The notes: a model not told the origin generated them from the letters alone. DNA of 64,000 nucleotides from Maritimibacter sp. DP1N21-5 (GCF_019218295.1 NZ_JAHUZF010000006.1:1-64000), one strand, 5' to 3'. Shown: positions 9,233 through 18,631, counted from the first letter of the stretch. Translations and numbers: made by a program.

Positions 9233-9256
9233 CGTATAGCGGCATATATCGCTCCC

Positions 9257-9691
9257 ATGTTCCAAGACCTGCTCAAACGGCTGATCCAGCCCGAACCCGC
9301 CCAACTTCCCGATGCTGACGCTCGACTGGCCCTCACGGCTTTGCTGGTGCGCGTGGCCCGGTCCGACAATGACTATTCCGGCGACGAACGGGTGCTGATC
9401 GACCAGATCGCGCAGGATCGCTACAGGCTTTCTGCAAGCGATGCCATAGCGTTACGCACCGAAGCTGAAGCCATGGAAGCCGAAGCCCCCGACACCGTGC
9501 GCTTCACCCGCGCGATCAAGGACGCCGTCCCGTACGAAGAGCGTCTGGCCGTGATCGAAGCGCTCTGGAAGGTGGTTCTGGCCGACGGGCAACGGGCACA
9601 GGAAGAGGATGCGCTTTTGCGGCTCGTCACCAACCTGCTGGGCATCACCGACCAGGACAGCGCCAAGGCACGCCAGCGCGTCAGCGGATGA
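9257..9691 (+). CDS. TerB-like protein, second copy
   Basis: A 144-aa paralogue of the preceding gene. LLVRVARSDNDYSGDERVLIDQIA and LWKVVLADGQRAQEEDALLRLV match the same two-helix motif with conserved acidic residues. The two proteins start with the same kind of short basic/amphipathic segment. Its stop overlaps the ATG of the next gene (9688) by four bases, so rlmJ, both terB-like genes and the PhnD-like gene look like one transcription unit. Confidence 0.8.
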   Translation: MFQDLLKRLIQPEPAQLPDADARLALTALLVRVARSDNDYSGDERVLIDQIAQDRYRLSASDAIALRTEAEAMEAEAPDTVRFTRAIKDAVPYEERLAVIEALWKVVLADGQRAQEEDALLRLVTNLLGITDQDSAKARQRVSG

Positions 9692-10425
9692 TCGCATCGC
9701 TCGGCATGTACGACATGCCGCACCTCCAACGCGCCCATGACCGGCTATGGGCTGGCATCCGCACTGCCCTTGGATATGGCCCCGACCACCTCACTCGGGG
9801 TGGTGATCCATGGGCGGAATGGCAATCCCCCGACCTGCTTCTGGCCCAGACCTGTGGCCTGCCGTATCGGGCACGGTTGCATGACAAGGTCACACTCGTC
9901 GGCACGCCGGATTATGACCTGCCGGATTGTCCATCGGGGTATTACTTCAGCTACCTGATCCGACGGCGCGACGACCCTCGGCCCTTGAGAGAGCTTTCGA
10001 AACAAGGGGTTATGGCCTACAACGAACCGCTATCACAATCCGGTTGGGCCGCTCCGGTGGCGCATTTGGCCGCGCGTGGGCTAAGACCGAAGCGGATCAA
10101 ACAAACCGGGTCCCACTTGGGAAGCATTAATAGTGTGCTGTTAAAAACAGCAGATTACGCAGCCATCGACGCCGTAACAATGCTCCTCTGGGGCGCTCAC
10201 GATATGGATGCGGTTGCTTATCTCGAAGCTTTCGACACGACCGAACCAACACCGGCACTGCCCTATATCACCGCACTGGATCGCGATCCCGCACCAATTG
10301 CGGATGCCGTACGCTCAGCCATCGCTGCAATGCCACACGAGGACCGGTGCGATCTGCGCCTCAAGGGGATGGTCGACATCCCGGCATCCGAGTACCTCGC
10401 CCTGCCCATTCCGCCCACGCCCTGA
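9688..10425 (+). CDS. PhnD-like phosphate/phosphonate-binding-fold protein, no signal peptide
   Basis: A 245-aa protein with the order of features of PhnD-type periplasmic binding proteins: DLLLAQTCGLPYRARL, a central SGYYFSYLIRRRDD strand, an NEPLSQSGW motif and a TGSHLGSI segment, then DAVTMLLWGAHD. No signal peptide precedes it, the start is fixed by the four-base overlap with the upstream gene, and no ABC permease lies next to it. It therefore probably works in the cytosol or as a non-classical binding protein. Ligand unknown. Confidence 0.7.
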   Translation: MIASLGMYDMPHLQRAHDRLWAGIRTALGYGPDHLTRGGDPWAEWQSPDLLLAQTCGLPYRARLHDKVTLVGTPDYDLPDCPSGYYFSYLIRRRDDPRPLRELSKQGVMAYNEPLSQSGWAAPVAHLAARGLRPKRIKQTGSHLGSINSVLLKTADYAAIDAVTMLLWGAHDMDAVAYLEAFDTTEPTPALPYITALDRDPAPIADAVRSAIAAMPHEDRCDLRLKGMVDIPASEYLALPIPPTP

Positions 10426-10550
10426 TCAATCCGGCCTCTCCCCACGTCAATTTGCGCAAAACGCAGGCAAAACGTCCCTTTTGCCCGTGGACAAGGCACA
10501 TCTTTTCCTCCCTTATACCGGCTGATCGAAACAGACGTAGCTGCCCACAC

Positions 10551-11324
10551 GTGTCCGACACCGCCGTTATCGAAATCCGCAACCTACACAAAGCCTATGG
10601 CACGCTCGAGGTGCTGAAAGGCGTGGATATTCGGGCGAAACGCGGTGACGTGGTGTCGCTGATCGGGTCATCCGGATCGGGCAAATCAACACTTCTACGC
10701 TGCTGCAACCTGCTGGAAGACAGCCAGCAGGGCGAGGTTCTGTTCAAGGGCGAACCGGTCACCTGGAAAGGCAGCGATCACGCCCGCCGCCCCGCCGACG
10801 CAAAGCAGGTTCTGCGTATCCGCACGAACCTGTCCATGGTGTTCCAGCAGTTCAACCTGTGGGCCCACATGACGATCCTGCAAAACGTGATGGAAGCGCC
10901 CGTGACCGTCCTGCGCCGCGACCCGGCAGAGGTCGAGCAGGCCGCCCGCAAATACCTGGACAAGGTGGGCATTGGCGACAAATGCGACGTCTATCCGGCC
11001 CAATTGTCCGGTGGCCAGCAGCAACGTGCGGCGATTGCGCGGGCACTTTGCATGGAGCCGGAAGCGCTGCTGTTTGACGAACCAACCAGTGCCCTGGACC
11101 CTGAACTGGAACAGGAAGTTGTCAAGGTGATCAAGGACTTGGCCGCCGAAGGGCGCACCATGCTGATTGTCACGCATGATATGAAACTGGCCCATGACGT
11201 GAGCGACCATGTCGTATTCCTGCATCAGGGCCTGATCGAAGAACAAGGGGCGCCCGACGATCTGTTCGGCGCGCCCAAATCGGAACGTCTGCGCGGGTTT
11301 CTGTCTGCAACCCACGCCGCGTAA
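10551..11324 (+). CDS. Polar amino-acid ABC transporter ATP-binding protein
   Basis: A 257-aa HisP/ArtP/GlnQ-type ATPase: Walker A GSSGSGKST, Q-loop FQQFNLW, signature LSGGQQQRAAIARAL, Walker B LLFDEPTSALD and switch His in VTHDM. The start is GTG at 10551 (VSDTAVIEIR); the longer upstream frame has no family similarity. With the binding protein and two permeases downstream it forms a complete importer. The insert between Walker A and Q-loop (KGSDHARRPADAKQV) is typical of the HisP branch. Substrate is probably arginine, histidine or a related basic compound. Confidence 0.92.
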   Translation: MSDTAVIEIRNLHKAYGTLEVLKGVDIRAKRGDVVSLIGSSGSGKSTLLRCCNLLEDSQQGEVLFKGEPVTWKGSDHARRPADAKQVLRIRTNLSMVFQQFNLWAHMTILQNVMEAPVTVLRRDPAEVEQAARKYLDKVGIGDKCDVYPAQLSGGQQQRAAIARALCMEPEALLFDEPTSALDPELEQEVVKVIKDLAAEGRTMLIVTHDMKLAHDVSDHVVFLHQGLIEEQGAPDDLFGAPKSERLRGFLSATHAA

Positions 11325-11351
11325 ATCAACACACCAACGGGAGTATCACTC

Positions 11352-12074
11352 ATGAAATCCATCCTTCTTTCGACGGTTGCGGTCGCGGTGACCGCCACGT
11401 TCGCCCTGGCCGACGGTCACTCGGTCGTGCGCATGGGCACCGAGGGCGCCTACCCTCCCTACAACTTCATCAACGACGCCGGTGAAGTGGACGGGTTCGA
11501 GCGTGAGCTGGGCGACGAACTGTGCGCGCGCGCCGAACTGACCTGCGAATGGGTCACCAACGAATGGGACAGCATCATCCCCAACCTGGTGTCCGGCAAC
11601 TATGACACGATCATCGCGGGCATGAGCATCACGGACGAGCGTGACGAGGTTATCGACTTCACTCAGAACTACACCCTGCCCGACCCGTCGGCCTATGTCG
11701 CCATGTCGGCAGATGTTGATCTGGAAGGCGGCGTACTGGCTGCGCAAGCCAATACGATCCAGGCGGCTTTCATCGCCGAAACCGGCGCGACACTGGTCGA
11801 ATTTGCGACACCCGAGGAAACGATCGCTGCCGTCAAAAACGGTGAAGCCGACGCGGTTCTGGCCGACAAAGCATTCCTGACACCCATCGCCGACGAAGAC
11901 GCCGACCTGATGATGCTCGACAAGGAAGAGCTGATCGGCGGCGGCATCGGTCTGGGCCTGCGTGAAAGCGACACCGAGCTGAAAGAGAAGTTCGACGCGG
12001 CCATCACCTCGATGAAGGAAGACGGCTCGCTGAACGAACTGATCGCCAAATGGGAAATCGGCGACGGTTTCTAA
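11352..12074 (+). CDS. Polar amino-acid ABC transporter periplasmic binding protein
   Basis: A 240-aa SBP_bac_3 protein with a cleavable signal peptide (to about residue 21, ALADG). Motifs include GTEGAYPPYNFINDAGEVDGFERELGDE, IIPNLVSGNYDTIIAGMSIT and ERDEVIDFTQNY, all standard for the HisJ/ArtJ family. Start ATG 11352 has GGGAG about eight bases upstream. It lies between the ATPase and permease genes and is followed by a strong terminator, which probably gives the binding protein higher expression than the permeases. Confidence 0.92.
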   Translation: MKSILLSTVAVAVTATFALADGHSVVRMGTEGAYPPYNFINDAGEVDGFERELGDELCARAELTCEWVTNEWDSIIPNLVSGNYDTIIAGMSITDERDEVIDFTQNYTLPDPSAYVAMSADVDLEGGVLAAQANTIQAAFIAETGATLVEFATPEETIAAVKNGEADAVLADKAFLTPIADEDADLMMLDKEELIGGGIGLGLRESDTELKEKFDAAITSMKEDGSLNELIAKWEIGDGF

Positions 12075-12086
12075 AGACCATTTAGC

Positions 12087-12117
12087 AGGGCGGAGGACAC
12101 CTCCGCCCTCCTTTTTC
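12087..12117 (+). terminator. Hairpin terminator between binding protein and permease genes
   Basis: AGGGCGGAG (12087-12095) pairs with CTCCGCCCT (12101-12109), followed by CCTTTTT. It is inside the transporter operon, so partial read-through or a stabilising role for the upstream mRNA is likely. Confidence 0.8.
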
Positions 12118-12125
12118 TGGCGTTC

Positions 12126-13010
12126 ATGTTTTCCTTCTGTACCGATCCAAGCACCCTGCCCGACTGGCAGTGGATGGCGTGCTACCTGACAACGGGCAAG
12201 CACATGTCGATCTATTGGTCGGTGCTGACTGTCTTTTTACTGTTGGCCATCACTGCGCCCGCGGCCCTGGCCTTTGGTTTTGCCGGAGCCTCGGCGGCTC
12301 GATCGCGTATTGCGCCAGTGTCCTGGCTCGGGCGCGGCTACATCGCGATTGTACGGGGCGTGCCCGATATCGCGTTTTTCCTGTTTTTCGTGATCGCGCT
12401 TGACCAGGCCATTGAATATCTGCGCCACCGCGCACTTTGCCCCGACTGGACCGACCCCATCCGCCAAGGCAACGATTTTGTGGTCTGTGCGGCGGCCAAG
12501 ATGCCCCTGGGCAATGCCCCGCAATGGATGCACGAAACTTACGGCTTTGGCCTTGCCGTTTTAACCTTCGCCATCGTGTTCGGCGCCTTCGCAGCCAATG
12601 TGCTCTACGGCGCCATGCGCGCCGTGCCCAAGGCGCAGCTCGAGACGGCAGAAGCCTATGGCATGACCACGCGCCAGACCTTCTGGCGGGTGATGGTGCC
12701 CCAGATGTGGGTTTTTGCCCTGCCGGGCCTGTCAAACCTGTGGATGGTACTGATCAAGGCGACACCCCTTCTGTTTCTTTTGGGTGTCGAAGACATCGTG
12801 TATTGGGCGCGCGAATTGGGCGGGACCAAGACCTCGCGCTTTACGGAGTACCCACATGGCGACTGGCGCATGTGGTACTTTCTCGCGCTGCTGATCTTCT
12901 ACCTGATGTTCACCCGCGCGTCCGAGATCGTCCTCGACAGGTTGATGGTGCGCCTGACGCATGGACAAGCGACGACAGGCGGTGAAGCACAGCGAAAGGC
13001 CGCCGCTTGA
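12126..13010 (+). CDS. Amino-acid ABC transporter permease
   Basis: A 294-aa inner-membrane permease of the HisQM family. It has about five to six hydrophobic helices and the EAA loop (ETAEAYGMTTRQTFWRVMVPQMW). A periplasmic-facing insert (HRALCPDWTDPIRQGNDFVVCAAAK) is longer than in E. coli HisQ/ArtQ. The ATG lies nine bases after the terminator T-run. The stop overlaps the next permease start by four bases, so the two are translationally coupled and likely form a heterodimer. Confidence 0.88.
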   Translation: MFSFCTDPSTLPDWQWMACYLTTGKHMSIYWSVLTVFLLLAITAPAALAFGFAGASAARSRIAPVSWLGRGYIAIVRGVPDIAFFLFFVIALDQAIEYLRHRALCPDWTDPIRQGNDFVVCAAAKMPLGNAPQWMHETYGFGLAVLTFAIVFGAFAANVLYGAMRAVPKAQLETAEAYGMTTRQTFWRVMVPQMWVFALPGLSNLWMVLIKATPLLFLLGVEDIVYWARELGGTKTSRFTEYPHGDWRMWYFLALLIFYLMFTRASEIVLDRLMVRLTHGQATTGGEAQRKAAA

Positions 13011-13816
13011 TGTCCTGCGCCCAGACCATCATGGACTACGGCCTGCGCTCCATCGGGATTGGCGAACGGCTCCTGCCGCGCGATGACTTCACGCTGTGCC
13101 AGCAGTTCACCCTGATCGGCTCTGGCATGATCTGGAACATCTATTTTGGCCTGCTCGCACTGGCTTTCGGCTTTGTCCTGGCCACGGCGGTCGCCATGGG
13201 CAAGAACGCGCAGTCGAAGCTGATCCGCAAGCCATCGGAATGGTTCATTTTCATCTTCCGAGGCTCGCCGCTCTTTATCCAGTTCTTCTTTGCCTACTTC
13301 CTGTTCCTGCAGCTCAAGGGCGTGCACCCCTTCTTTCATCCCTTCTCGGCCGCATGGCTGGGCGCGCTGATTGTCCTGTTCCTGAACACCGCCGCTTACT
13401 CAGCCGAGATTTTCTACGGCGCGTTGCAATCCATCCCCAAGGGCGAGGTCGAGGCCGCCGATGCCTACGGCTTATCCGGCTGGCCCCGCTTCAAGCGCGT
13501 CGTCTGGCCCACGATGCTGCGGCTGGGCTGGCCGGCCTATACGAACGAAGCCATCTTTCTGTTTCACGCCACGACACTGGTGTATTTCTCCGGCTTTCCG
13601 GCGTGGCAACAGCGGGGCGATGCGCTCTACTACGCGAATTACTTTGCAGACAAGACGTTCAACCCGTTTGTACCCTATCCCATCCTTGCAGGATATTTCA
13701 TCCTGCTGACGTTGATCATCATTGGCATCTTTGGCCTGGTGAACCGTCGCCTGAACCGCCATTTGCCAGCCAACACGCGCCAGAAGATGAAGCTGCGCAT
13801 GAACCTGATCCGGTGA
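13007..13816 (+). CDS. Amino-acid ABC transporter permease, second subunit
   Basis: A 269-aa HisM/ArtM-type permease: RGSPLFIQFFFAYF in the second helix region and the EAA loop GEVEAADAYGLSGWPRFKRVVWPTM. ATG overlaps the preceding stop (ATGA). Together with the ATPase and binding protein it completes the importer that precedes the gamma-glutamylation genes. Confidence 0.88.
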   Translation: MMSCAQTIMDYGLRSIGIGERLLPRDDFTLCQQFTLIGSGMIWNIYFGLLALAFGFVLATAVAMGKNAQSKLIRKPSEWFIFIFRGSPLFIQFFFAYFLFLQLKGVHPFFHPFSAAWLGALIVLFLNTAAYSAEIFYGALQSIPKGEVEAADAYGLSGWPRFKRVVWPTMLRLGWPAYTNEAIFLFHATTLVYFSGFPAWQQRGDALYYANYFADKTFNPFVPYPILAGYFILLTLIIIGIFGLVNRRLNRHLPANTRQKMKLRMNLIR

Positions 13817-13865
13817 AGGATTTTGTGCCTCCGGCGGGCATACTTGTCGGAACAATGAAAGACGC

Positions 13866-15203
13866 GTGATGCACGATTGGCTTACAGACAACCCTGAAAT
13901 CCGCGCGATCCGCGTGGCTGCTGCCGATCTGAACGGGGTGGCGCGGGGCAAACGGATGCCGGTGCGCTTTGCCGACAAGGTGGCGCGAGATGGCACGCGC
14001 TTTCCCATGTCCGTCCTGAACCTCGACATCTGGGGCGAGGATATCGAGGACAGTCCGTTGGTCCTTGCCTCGGGCGACCGCGACGGCGTCCTGCGTCCGA
14101 CCGAGCGTGGTTTCGTACCGATGCCGTGGCTGAACACACCCACCGGGCTGCTGCCGATCTGGATGTATCACGAAGATGGCCGCCCCTTCATGGGCGATCC
14201 GCGCCATGCCCTGGCCGACGTGCAAAAACGTTTCACAGACACGGGCTTGACCCCCGTTGTTGCAGTGGAGCTTGAGTTCTTCCTGATTGACGACGCAGGC
14301 AGCCGGTTGCGCGTGCCGCCGTCGCCGCGCTCAGGCAAACGGCGCGTGGCGGGCGAGATTCTGTCGATGCGCACCCTCGATGCCTTCGACGATTTCTTTA
14401 CCGAGCTCTACGATGCTTGCGAGGCAATGGACGTCCCCGCCGACACCGCCATTTCCGAAAGCGGTCTGGGCCAGTTCGAAATCAACCTGATGCACCAGCC
14501 CGACGCGCTGAAAGCGGCAGATGACGCGTGGCTGTTCAAGATTCTGGTCAAGGGACTGGCGCGCAAGCACGGGTTCGCCGCATCCTTCATGGCCAAGCCC
14601 TACCCCGACTATGCCGGCAACGGTCTGCACATGCACTTTTCGGTGTTGGATGCGGATGGCAACAACATCTTTGACGACGGCACGGACGCGGGCAGCGATG
14701 CCCTGCGCCACGCCATTCAGGGATGTCTAGCCGCCATGCCCGGCTCCATGCTGGTTTTTGCACCGCATGCCAATTCCTATGCCCGCCTCGTGCCCGGCGC
14801 CCACGCGCCCACGGGTATCGCCTGGGCCTATGAGAACCGAACGGCGGCGATCCGCGTGCCTTCCGGCCCCACCGCAGCGCGGCGCATCGAACACCGCCTT
14901 GCCGGGGGCGACGTGAACCCGTACCTGTCCATTGCCGCGGTCCTCGGCGCCGCACTGAACGGGATCGAGGATGCCACCGAGCCACAAGCGCCGATCACCG
15001 GCAACGCTTACGCGCAGGACCTGCCGCAGGTGCCGGGCACGTGGGACAGCGCGATAACCGCTTTTGAAAACAGTCCCGAGATCGCGCGCATTTTCGACGC
15101 CGAACTGATCCGCAACATGCTCATGACCAAGCGGCAGGAGGCAAAGCACATGGCCGACCTCAGCCCCGAGGAACAGACCGAAATCTACCTCGACAGCGTC
15201 TGA
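13866..15203 (+). CDS. Glutamine synthetase family ligase (PuuA-like)
   Basis: A 445-aa GlnA-type protein. The N-terminal beta-grasp opens at ADLNGVARGKRMP. The catalytic domain has VVAVELEFFLID (metal-binding Glu), ESGLGQFEINL, GNGLHMHFSV, the ATP-loop-like region PGAHAPTGIAWAYENRTAAIRVP and HRLAGGDVNPYLSIAA. It resembles gamma-glutamylpolyamine synthetases more than nitrogen-assimilation GlnA, which is usually longer at the C-terminus and carries an adenylylation Tyr. It probably joins glutamate to an amine using ATP. Neighbours (amidotransferase, second ligase, PuuB-like oxidase) support a Puu-type pathway. Confidence 0.85.
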   Translation: MMHDWLTDNPEIRAIRVAAADLNGVARGKRMPVRFADKVARDGTRFPMSVLNLDIWGEDIEDSPLVLASGDRDGVLRPTERGFVPMPWLNTPTGLLPIWMYHEDGRPFMGDPRHALADVQKRFTDTGLTPVVAVELEFFLIDDAGSRLRVPPSPRSGKRRVAGEILSMRTLDAFDDFFTELYDACEAMDVPADTAISESGLGQFEINLMHQPDALKAADDAWLFKILVKGLARKHGFAASFMAKPYPDYAGNGLHMHFSVLDADGNNIFDDGTDAGSDALRHAIQGCLAAMPGSMLVFAPHANSYARLVPGAHAPTGIAWAYENRTAAIRVPSGPTAARRIEHRLAGGDVNPYLSIAAVLGAALNGIEDATEPQAPITGNAYAQDLPQVPGTWDSAITAFENSPEIARIFDAELIRNMLMTKRQEAKHMADLSPEEQTEIYLDSV

Positions 15204-15242
15204 GCAGCACACTATCTTCGCCGCGCAACCATCGGGTGATCC

Positions 15243-15932
15243 ATGAAAATCGGCATTCTGCAAACCGGCCACGCGCCCGACGAAGTGTTGGGCAGCTTGG
15301 GCGACTACGACGCCATGTTCGCGCGCCTCCTGGACGGGCACGGCTTTGAGTTCCAAACCTTCAATGTCGTGGATATGGAGTTTCCCGACGGGCCGAACGC
15401 CTGCGATGGCTGGCTTGTGACGGGGTCGAAACATGGCGCGTACGAAGATCATCCGTTCATTCCACCGCTCGAAGACCTGATCCGCGCCATTCACGCCTCA
15501 GGCCGCCCCATGATCGGGGTCTGTTTCGGCCATCAGATCATAGCGCAGGCCATGGGGGGCAAGGTGGTCAAGTTTGATGGCGGTTGGTCTGTGGGACGGC
15601 GCGAATATGCATACAAGGGCGAAACATTGGCCGTGAATGCATGGCATCAGGATCAGGTTGTCGAATTGCCCCCGGCTGCAGAGGTCATTGGGTCCAACGA
15701 CTTTTGCGAATATGCTGCACTTGTCTATGGTGACCGCATCTGGACCGTTCAGCCGCATCCCGAATTCGGGGCCGACATGATCGACGCCCTGACCAAATAT
15801 CGTGCCCCGGGTGTGGTCCCTGACCCGCTGATTGAAACAGCCCGCGCGCAGCTCGACACGCCAACACAGCGCAACAGGATCGCCGAAGACATGGCGGCTT
15901 TCCTCAAACAGGGGGCCTGCGTCGATGTCTGA
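15243..15932 (+). CDS. Class I glutamine amidotransferase-like hydrolase
   Basis: A 229-aa GATase1 domain protein. The nucleophile Cys is in IGVCFGHQIIAQAMGG and the catalytic His-Glu pair in VQPHPEFG. It stands alone without a synthetase domain, as in YfeJ-like proteins. Within a Puu-like cluster it may hydrolyse a gamma-glutamyl amide, the PuuD step, although PuuD itself belongs to the C26 branch and this protein is nearer to the GMP-synthase-like branch. The stop overlaps the next ligase start by eight bases. Confidence 0.8.
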   Translation: MKIGILQTGHAPDEVLGSLGDYDAMFARLLDGHGFEFQTFNVVDMEFPDGPNACDGWLVTGSKHGAYEDHPFIPPLEDLIRAIHASGRPMIGVCFGHQIIAQAMGGKVVKFDGGWSVGRREYAYKGETLAVNAWHQDQVVELPPAAEVIGSNDFCEYAALVYGDRIWTVQPHPEFGADMIDALTKYRAPGVVPDPLIETARAQLDTPTQRNRIAEDMAAFLKQGACVDV

Positions 15933-17286
15933 ACACTGGACAGCCGGATTGCCCGAAGCGGCGCAGCTATACCTCGAAGGCAAACGGCTGGACGAGGTTG
16001 AATGCATCATCGCCGACCTGCCCGGCATCGCACGGGGCAAGGCGGTGCCCGCCAGCAAGTTCGCGCGCCAGGACTATTTCCACCTGCCGGACAGCATCTT
16101 CTACCAGACCATCACCGGCGATTGGGGAGAAGCCGCGGACGAGGACGGCTTTATCGAAAAGGACATGATCCTGAAGCCGGACATGTCCACCGCCACCGCC
16201 GCCCCGTGGACCGGCGACTGGACGCTTCAGGTGATCCACGACGCCTATGACCGCAAGGGCAACCCTGTGCCCTTCTCCCCGCGCAACGTGCTGAAACGGG
16301 TTGTTCAGCTGTACAAGGACAGGGGTTGGAAACCTGTTGTGGCGCCCGAGATGGAGTTCTTCCTGATCGCACGCAACCTCGATCCGGCGCAAGAGATCGA
16401 GCCGATGGTGGGCCGGTCCGGACGCCCGGCCGCCGCGCGGCAGGCATATTCGATGACGGCCGTGGACGAGTTTGGCCCGGTGATCGACGACATCTACGAT
16501 TTCGCCGAAGCGCAAGGGTTCGAGATCGACGGCATCACGCAGGAAGGCGGCGCAGGCCAGCTTGAGATCAACCTGCGCCACGGCGATCCGGTCAAGCTCG
16601 CGGACGAGGTGTTCTATTTCAAGCGTCTGATCCGCGAGGCGGCGCTACGCCACGATTGCTTTGCCACCTTCATGGCCAAACCCATCGCGAGCGAGCCCGG
16701 AAGTGCCATGCACATCCATCACTCGATCATCGACATGGAGACCGGCCAGAACCTGTTTGTCGGCCCGCAGGAAGGCGACACCGACGCGTTCTTTCACTTC
16801 ATAGCGGGCTTGCAGACCCACCTGCCCTCTGCCCTTGCCGTTATGGCCCCTTTCGTCAACAGCTACCGCCGCTACGTGAAGGACCATGCCGCCCCGATTA
16901 ACCTGGCCTGGGGCCGCGACAACCGCACCACCGGCATCCGCATCCCCCTGTCTGAACCGCAGGCGCGACGGGTTGAGAACCGCATCGCAGGGATGGACTG
17001 CAACCCTTACTTGGGTATCGCAGCGTCACTGGCCTGCGGCTATCTGGGCCTAGTTCAGGAAAAGCGGCCCTCGGCTCAGTTCCGGGGCGATGCCTACGAG
17101 GGGGATGGCGACATCCCTCGTGTTCTGGGCTCTGCTCTCGATCTCTTTGATCAGGCGACCGATCTGCACGAGGTGTTGGGAGAAGAGTTCGCCCGCGTCT
17201 ATTCCATCGTGAAACGGGCCGAGTATGACGAGTTCCTGCAGGTTATTTCCCCATGGGAGCGCGAGCATTTGCTGCTGAACGTCTAG
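15925..17286 (+). CDS. Glutamine synthetase family ligase (PuuA-like), second copy
   Basis: A 453-aa paralogue of the ligase at 13866. ATG 15925 (MSEHWTAGLPEAA) is preferred over the longer open frame, which would overlap the amidotransferase by 100 bases. Motifs: IADLPGIARGKAVP, VVAPEMEFFLIA, EGGAGQLEINL, GSAMHIHHSI, WGRDNRTTGIRIPLSEPQARRVENRIAGMDCNPYLGIAASLACG. This copy keeps features typical of PuuA (gamma-glutamylputrescine synthetase) more clearly than the first. Two ligases in one operon suggest different amine substrates or a heteromer. Confidence 0.87.
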   Translation: MSEHWTAGLPEAAQLYLEGKRLDEVECIIADLPGIARGKAVPASKFARQDYFHLPDSIFYQTITGDWGEAADEDGFIEKDMILKPDMSTATAAPWTGDWTLQVIHDAYDRKGNPVPFSPRNVLKRVVQLYKDRGWKPVVAPEMEFFLIARNLDPAQEIEPMVGRSGRPAAARQAYSMTAVDEFGPVIDDIYDFAEAQGFEIDGITQEGGAGQLEINLRHGDPVKLADEVFYFKRLIREAALRHDCFATFMAKPIASEPGSAMHIHHSIIDMETGQNLFVGPQEGDTDAFFHFIAGLQTHLPSALAVMAPFVNSYRRYVKDHAAPINLAWGRDNRTTGIRIPLSEPQARRVENRIAGMDCNPYLGIAASLACGYLGLVQEKRPSAQFRGDAYEGDGDIPRVLGSALDLFDQATDLHEVLGEEFARVYSIVKRAEYDEFLQVISPWEREHLLLNV

Positions 17287-17332
17287 GCGGCAACCCGGCC
17301 CTTCGGGGAGGATTTTTTGGAAACAGGGAAGC

Positions 17333-18631
17333 ATGGACCTTCTGACCGCCAATGATCAGCCCGGCGCGTATCCGGACAGTTGGTATGCGGCCACTGCTGA
17401 CATTCCGGATGTACGCGCGCCATTGCAGGGGCCAATGCAGGCCGATGTCTGCGTCGTGGGCGCAGGTTACACCGGATTGTCCGCCGCCCTGCATCTGGCA
17501 CAAGCCGGGCGGCGCGTTGTCGTGCTCGAGGCGCAGCGCGTTGGCTTTGGTGCCTCGGGGCGCAATGGCGGGCAGCTCGGGACCGGGCAGCGGGTCGAAC
17601 AGCCGTATCTGGAGCAGATGCTGGGAAAGGCGGATGCCCGTAAGCTGTGGGATCTGGGCCTTGAGGCAACCGATCTGGTCCGGCATCTGATCGATGCCCA
17701 TGGGATCGACTGTATGTATCGTCCCGGTGTGGCATGGACCGCCGAGAGTGACGCGGACGTTGTTGACCTGCATGCCTATGCAGACCACATGGACCGACAC
17801 TACGACCACCCGCTGGAGGTGCTGGACCGGGACGGGTTTCACGCCATCTGTCCGTCGCCTGCCTATCGCGGCGGTGTGATTGACCCGATGTCAGGACACC
17901 TTCATCCACTGCGCTTTGCCCTGGGCCTGGCGCGCGCGGCGGAAGATGCGGGTGTTACGATCTGCGAGCGCAGCACGGTAACGCGCATGACCGAAGGCGC
18001 AAAGGTCACGGTCGAGAGCGACGCAGGTAAAGTTACCGCAGACCACGTCATCCTCGCGTGCAATGGCTATCTGGGCACCTTGAACAGGCGCGTCGCCGCC
18101 CGCGTGATGCCGATCAACAACTTCATCGCCGCCACCGCGCCACTGGAGGAAACTGCACGCGTGCTTACGCGCGACATCGCCGTGGCCGATGATCGGTTCG
18201 TGATCAACTATTTCCGGCTCAGCCATGACAACCGGCTGCTGTTTGGCGGCGGCGAAAGCTATGGCTACCGCTTCCCGTCCGACATCGCGGCAAAGGTGCG
18301 CGCGCCCATGTCCGAGATTTTTCCCCACCTCGCAGATGTGCCCATCGACTACGCATGGGGCGGGACGCTGGCGATCACGATGAAACGCCTGCCCTATCTC
18401 GCACGGCTGGCGCCCAATGTGCTGAGCGCTTCGGGCTATTCAGGGCACGGCGTCGGGACGGCAACCCATGCCGGTATGTTGATGGCGCAGGCCATTCAGG
18501 GTCAATCGGATGGGTTCGACGCCATGGCGGCTATTCCGTCCATCCCGTTTCCGGGTGGCCCGCGCCTGCGCACGCCGCTCCTGATGCTTGCGATGACCTG
18601 GTACAGCCTGCGCGACAGGCTGGGAATCTGA
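17333..18631 (+). CDS. FAD-dependent amine oxidoreductase (PuuB-like)
   Basis: A 432-aa DadA/PuuB-type flavoenzyme. The Rossmann FAD motif VCVVGAGYTGLSAALHLAQAGRRVVVLEA is at about residues 38-66, and GFGASGRNGGQLGTGQ matches the PuuB family exactly in style. The C-terminal GYSGHGVGTATHAGMLMAQAI also fits. PuuB oxidises gamma-glutamylputrescine to the aldehyde. Its place right after a PuuA-like gene makes this role likely; a dedicated aldehyde dehydrogenase is not in the cluster. Confidence 0.87.
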   Translation: MDLLTANDQPGAYPDSWYAATADIPDVRAPLQGPMQADVCVVGAGYTGLSAALHLAQAGRRVVVLEAQRVGFGASGRNGGQLGTGQRVEQPYLEQMLGKADARKLWDLGLEATDLVRHLIDAHGIDCMYRPGVAWTAESDADVVDLHAYADHMDRHYDHPLEVLDRDGFHAICPSPAYRGGVIDPMSGHLHPLRFALGLARAAEDAGVTICERSTVTRMTEGAKVTVESDAGKVTADHVILACNGYLGTLNRRVAARVMPINNFIAATAPLEETARVLTRDIAVADDRFVINYFRLSHDNRLLFGGGESYGYRFPSDIAAKVRAPMSEIFPHLADVPIDYAWGGTLAITMKRLPYLARLAPNVLSASGYSGHGVGTATHAGMLMAQAIQGQSDGFDAMAAIPSIPFPGGPRLRTPLLMLAMTWYSLRDRLGI

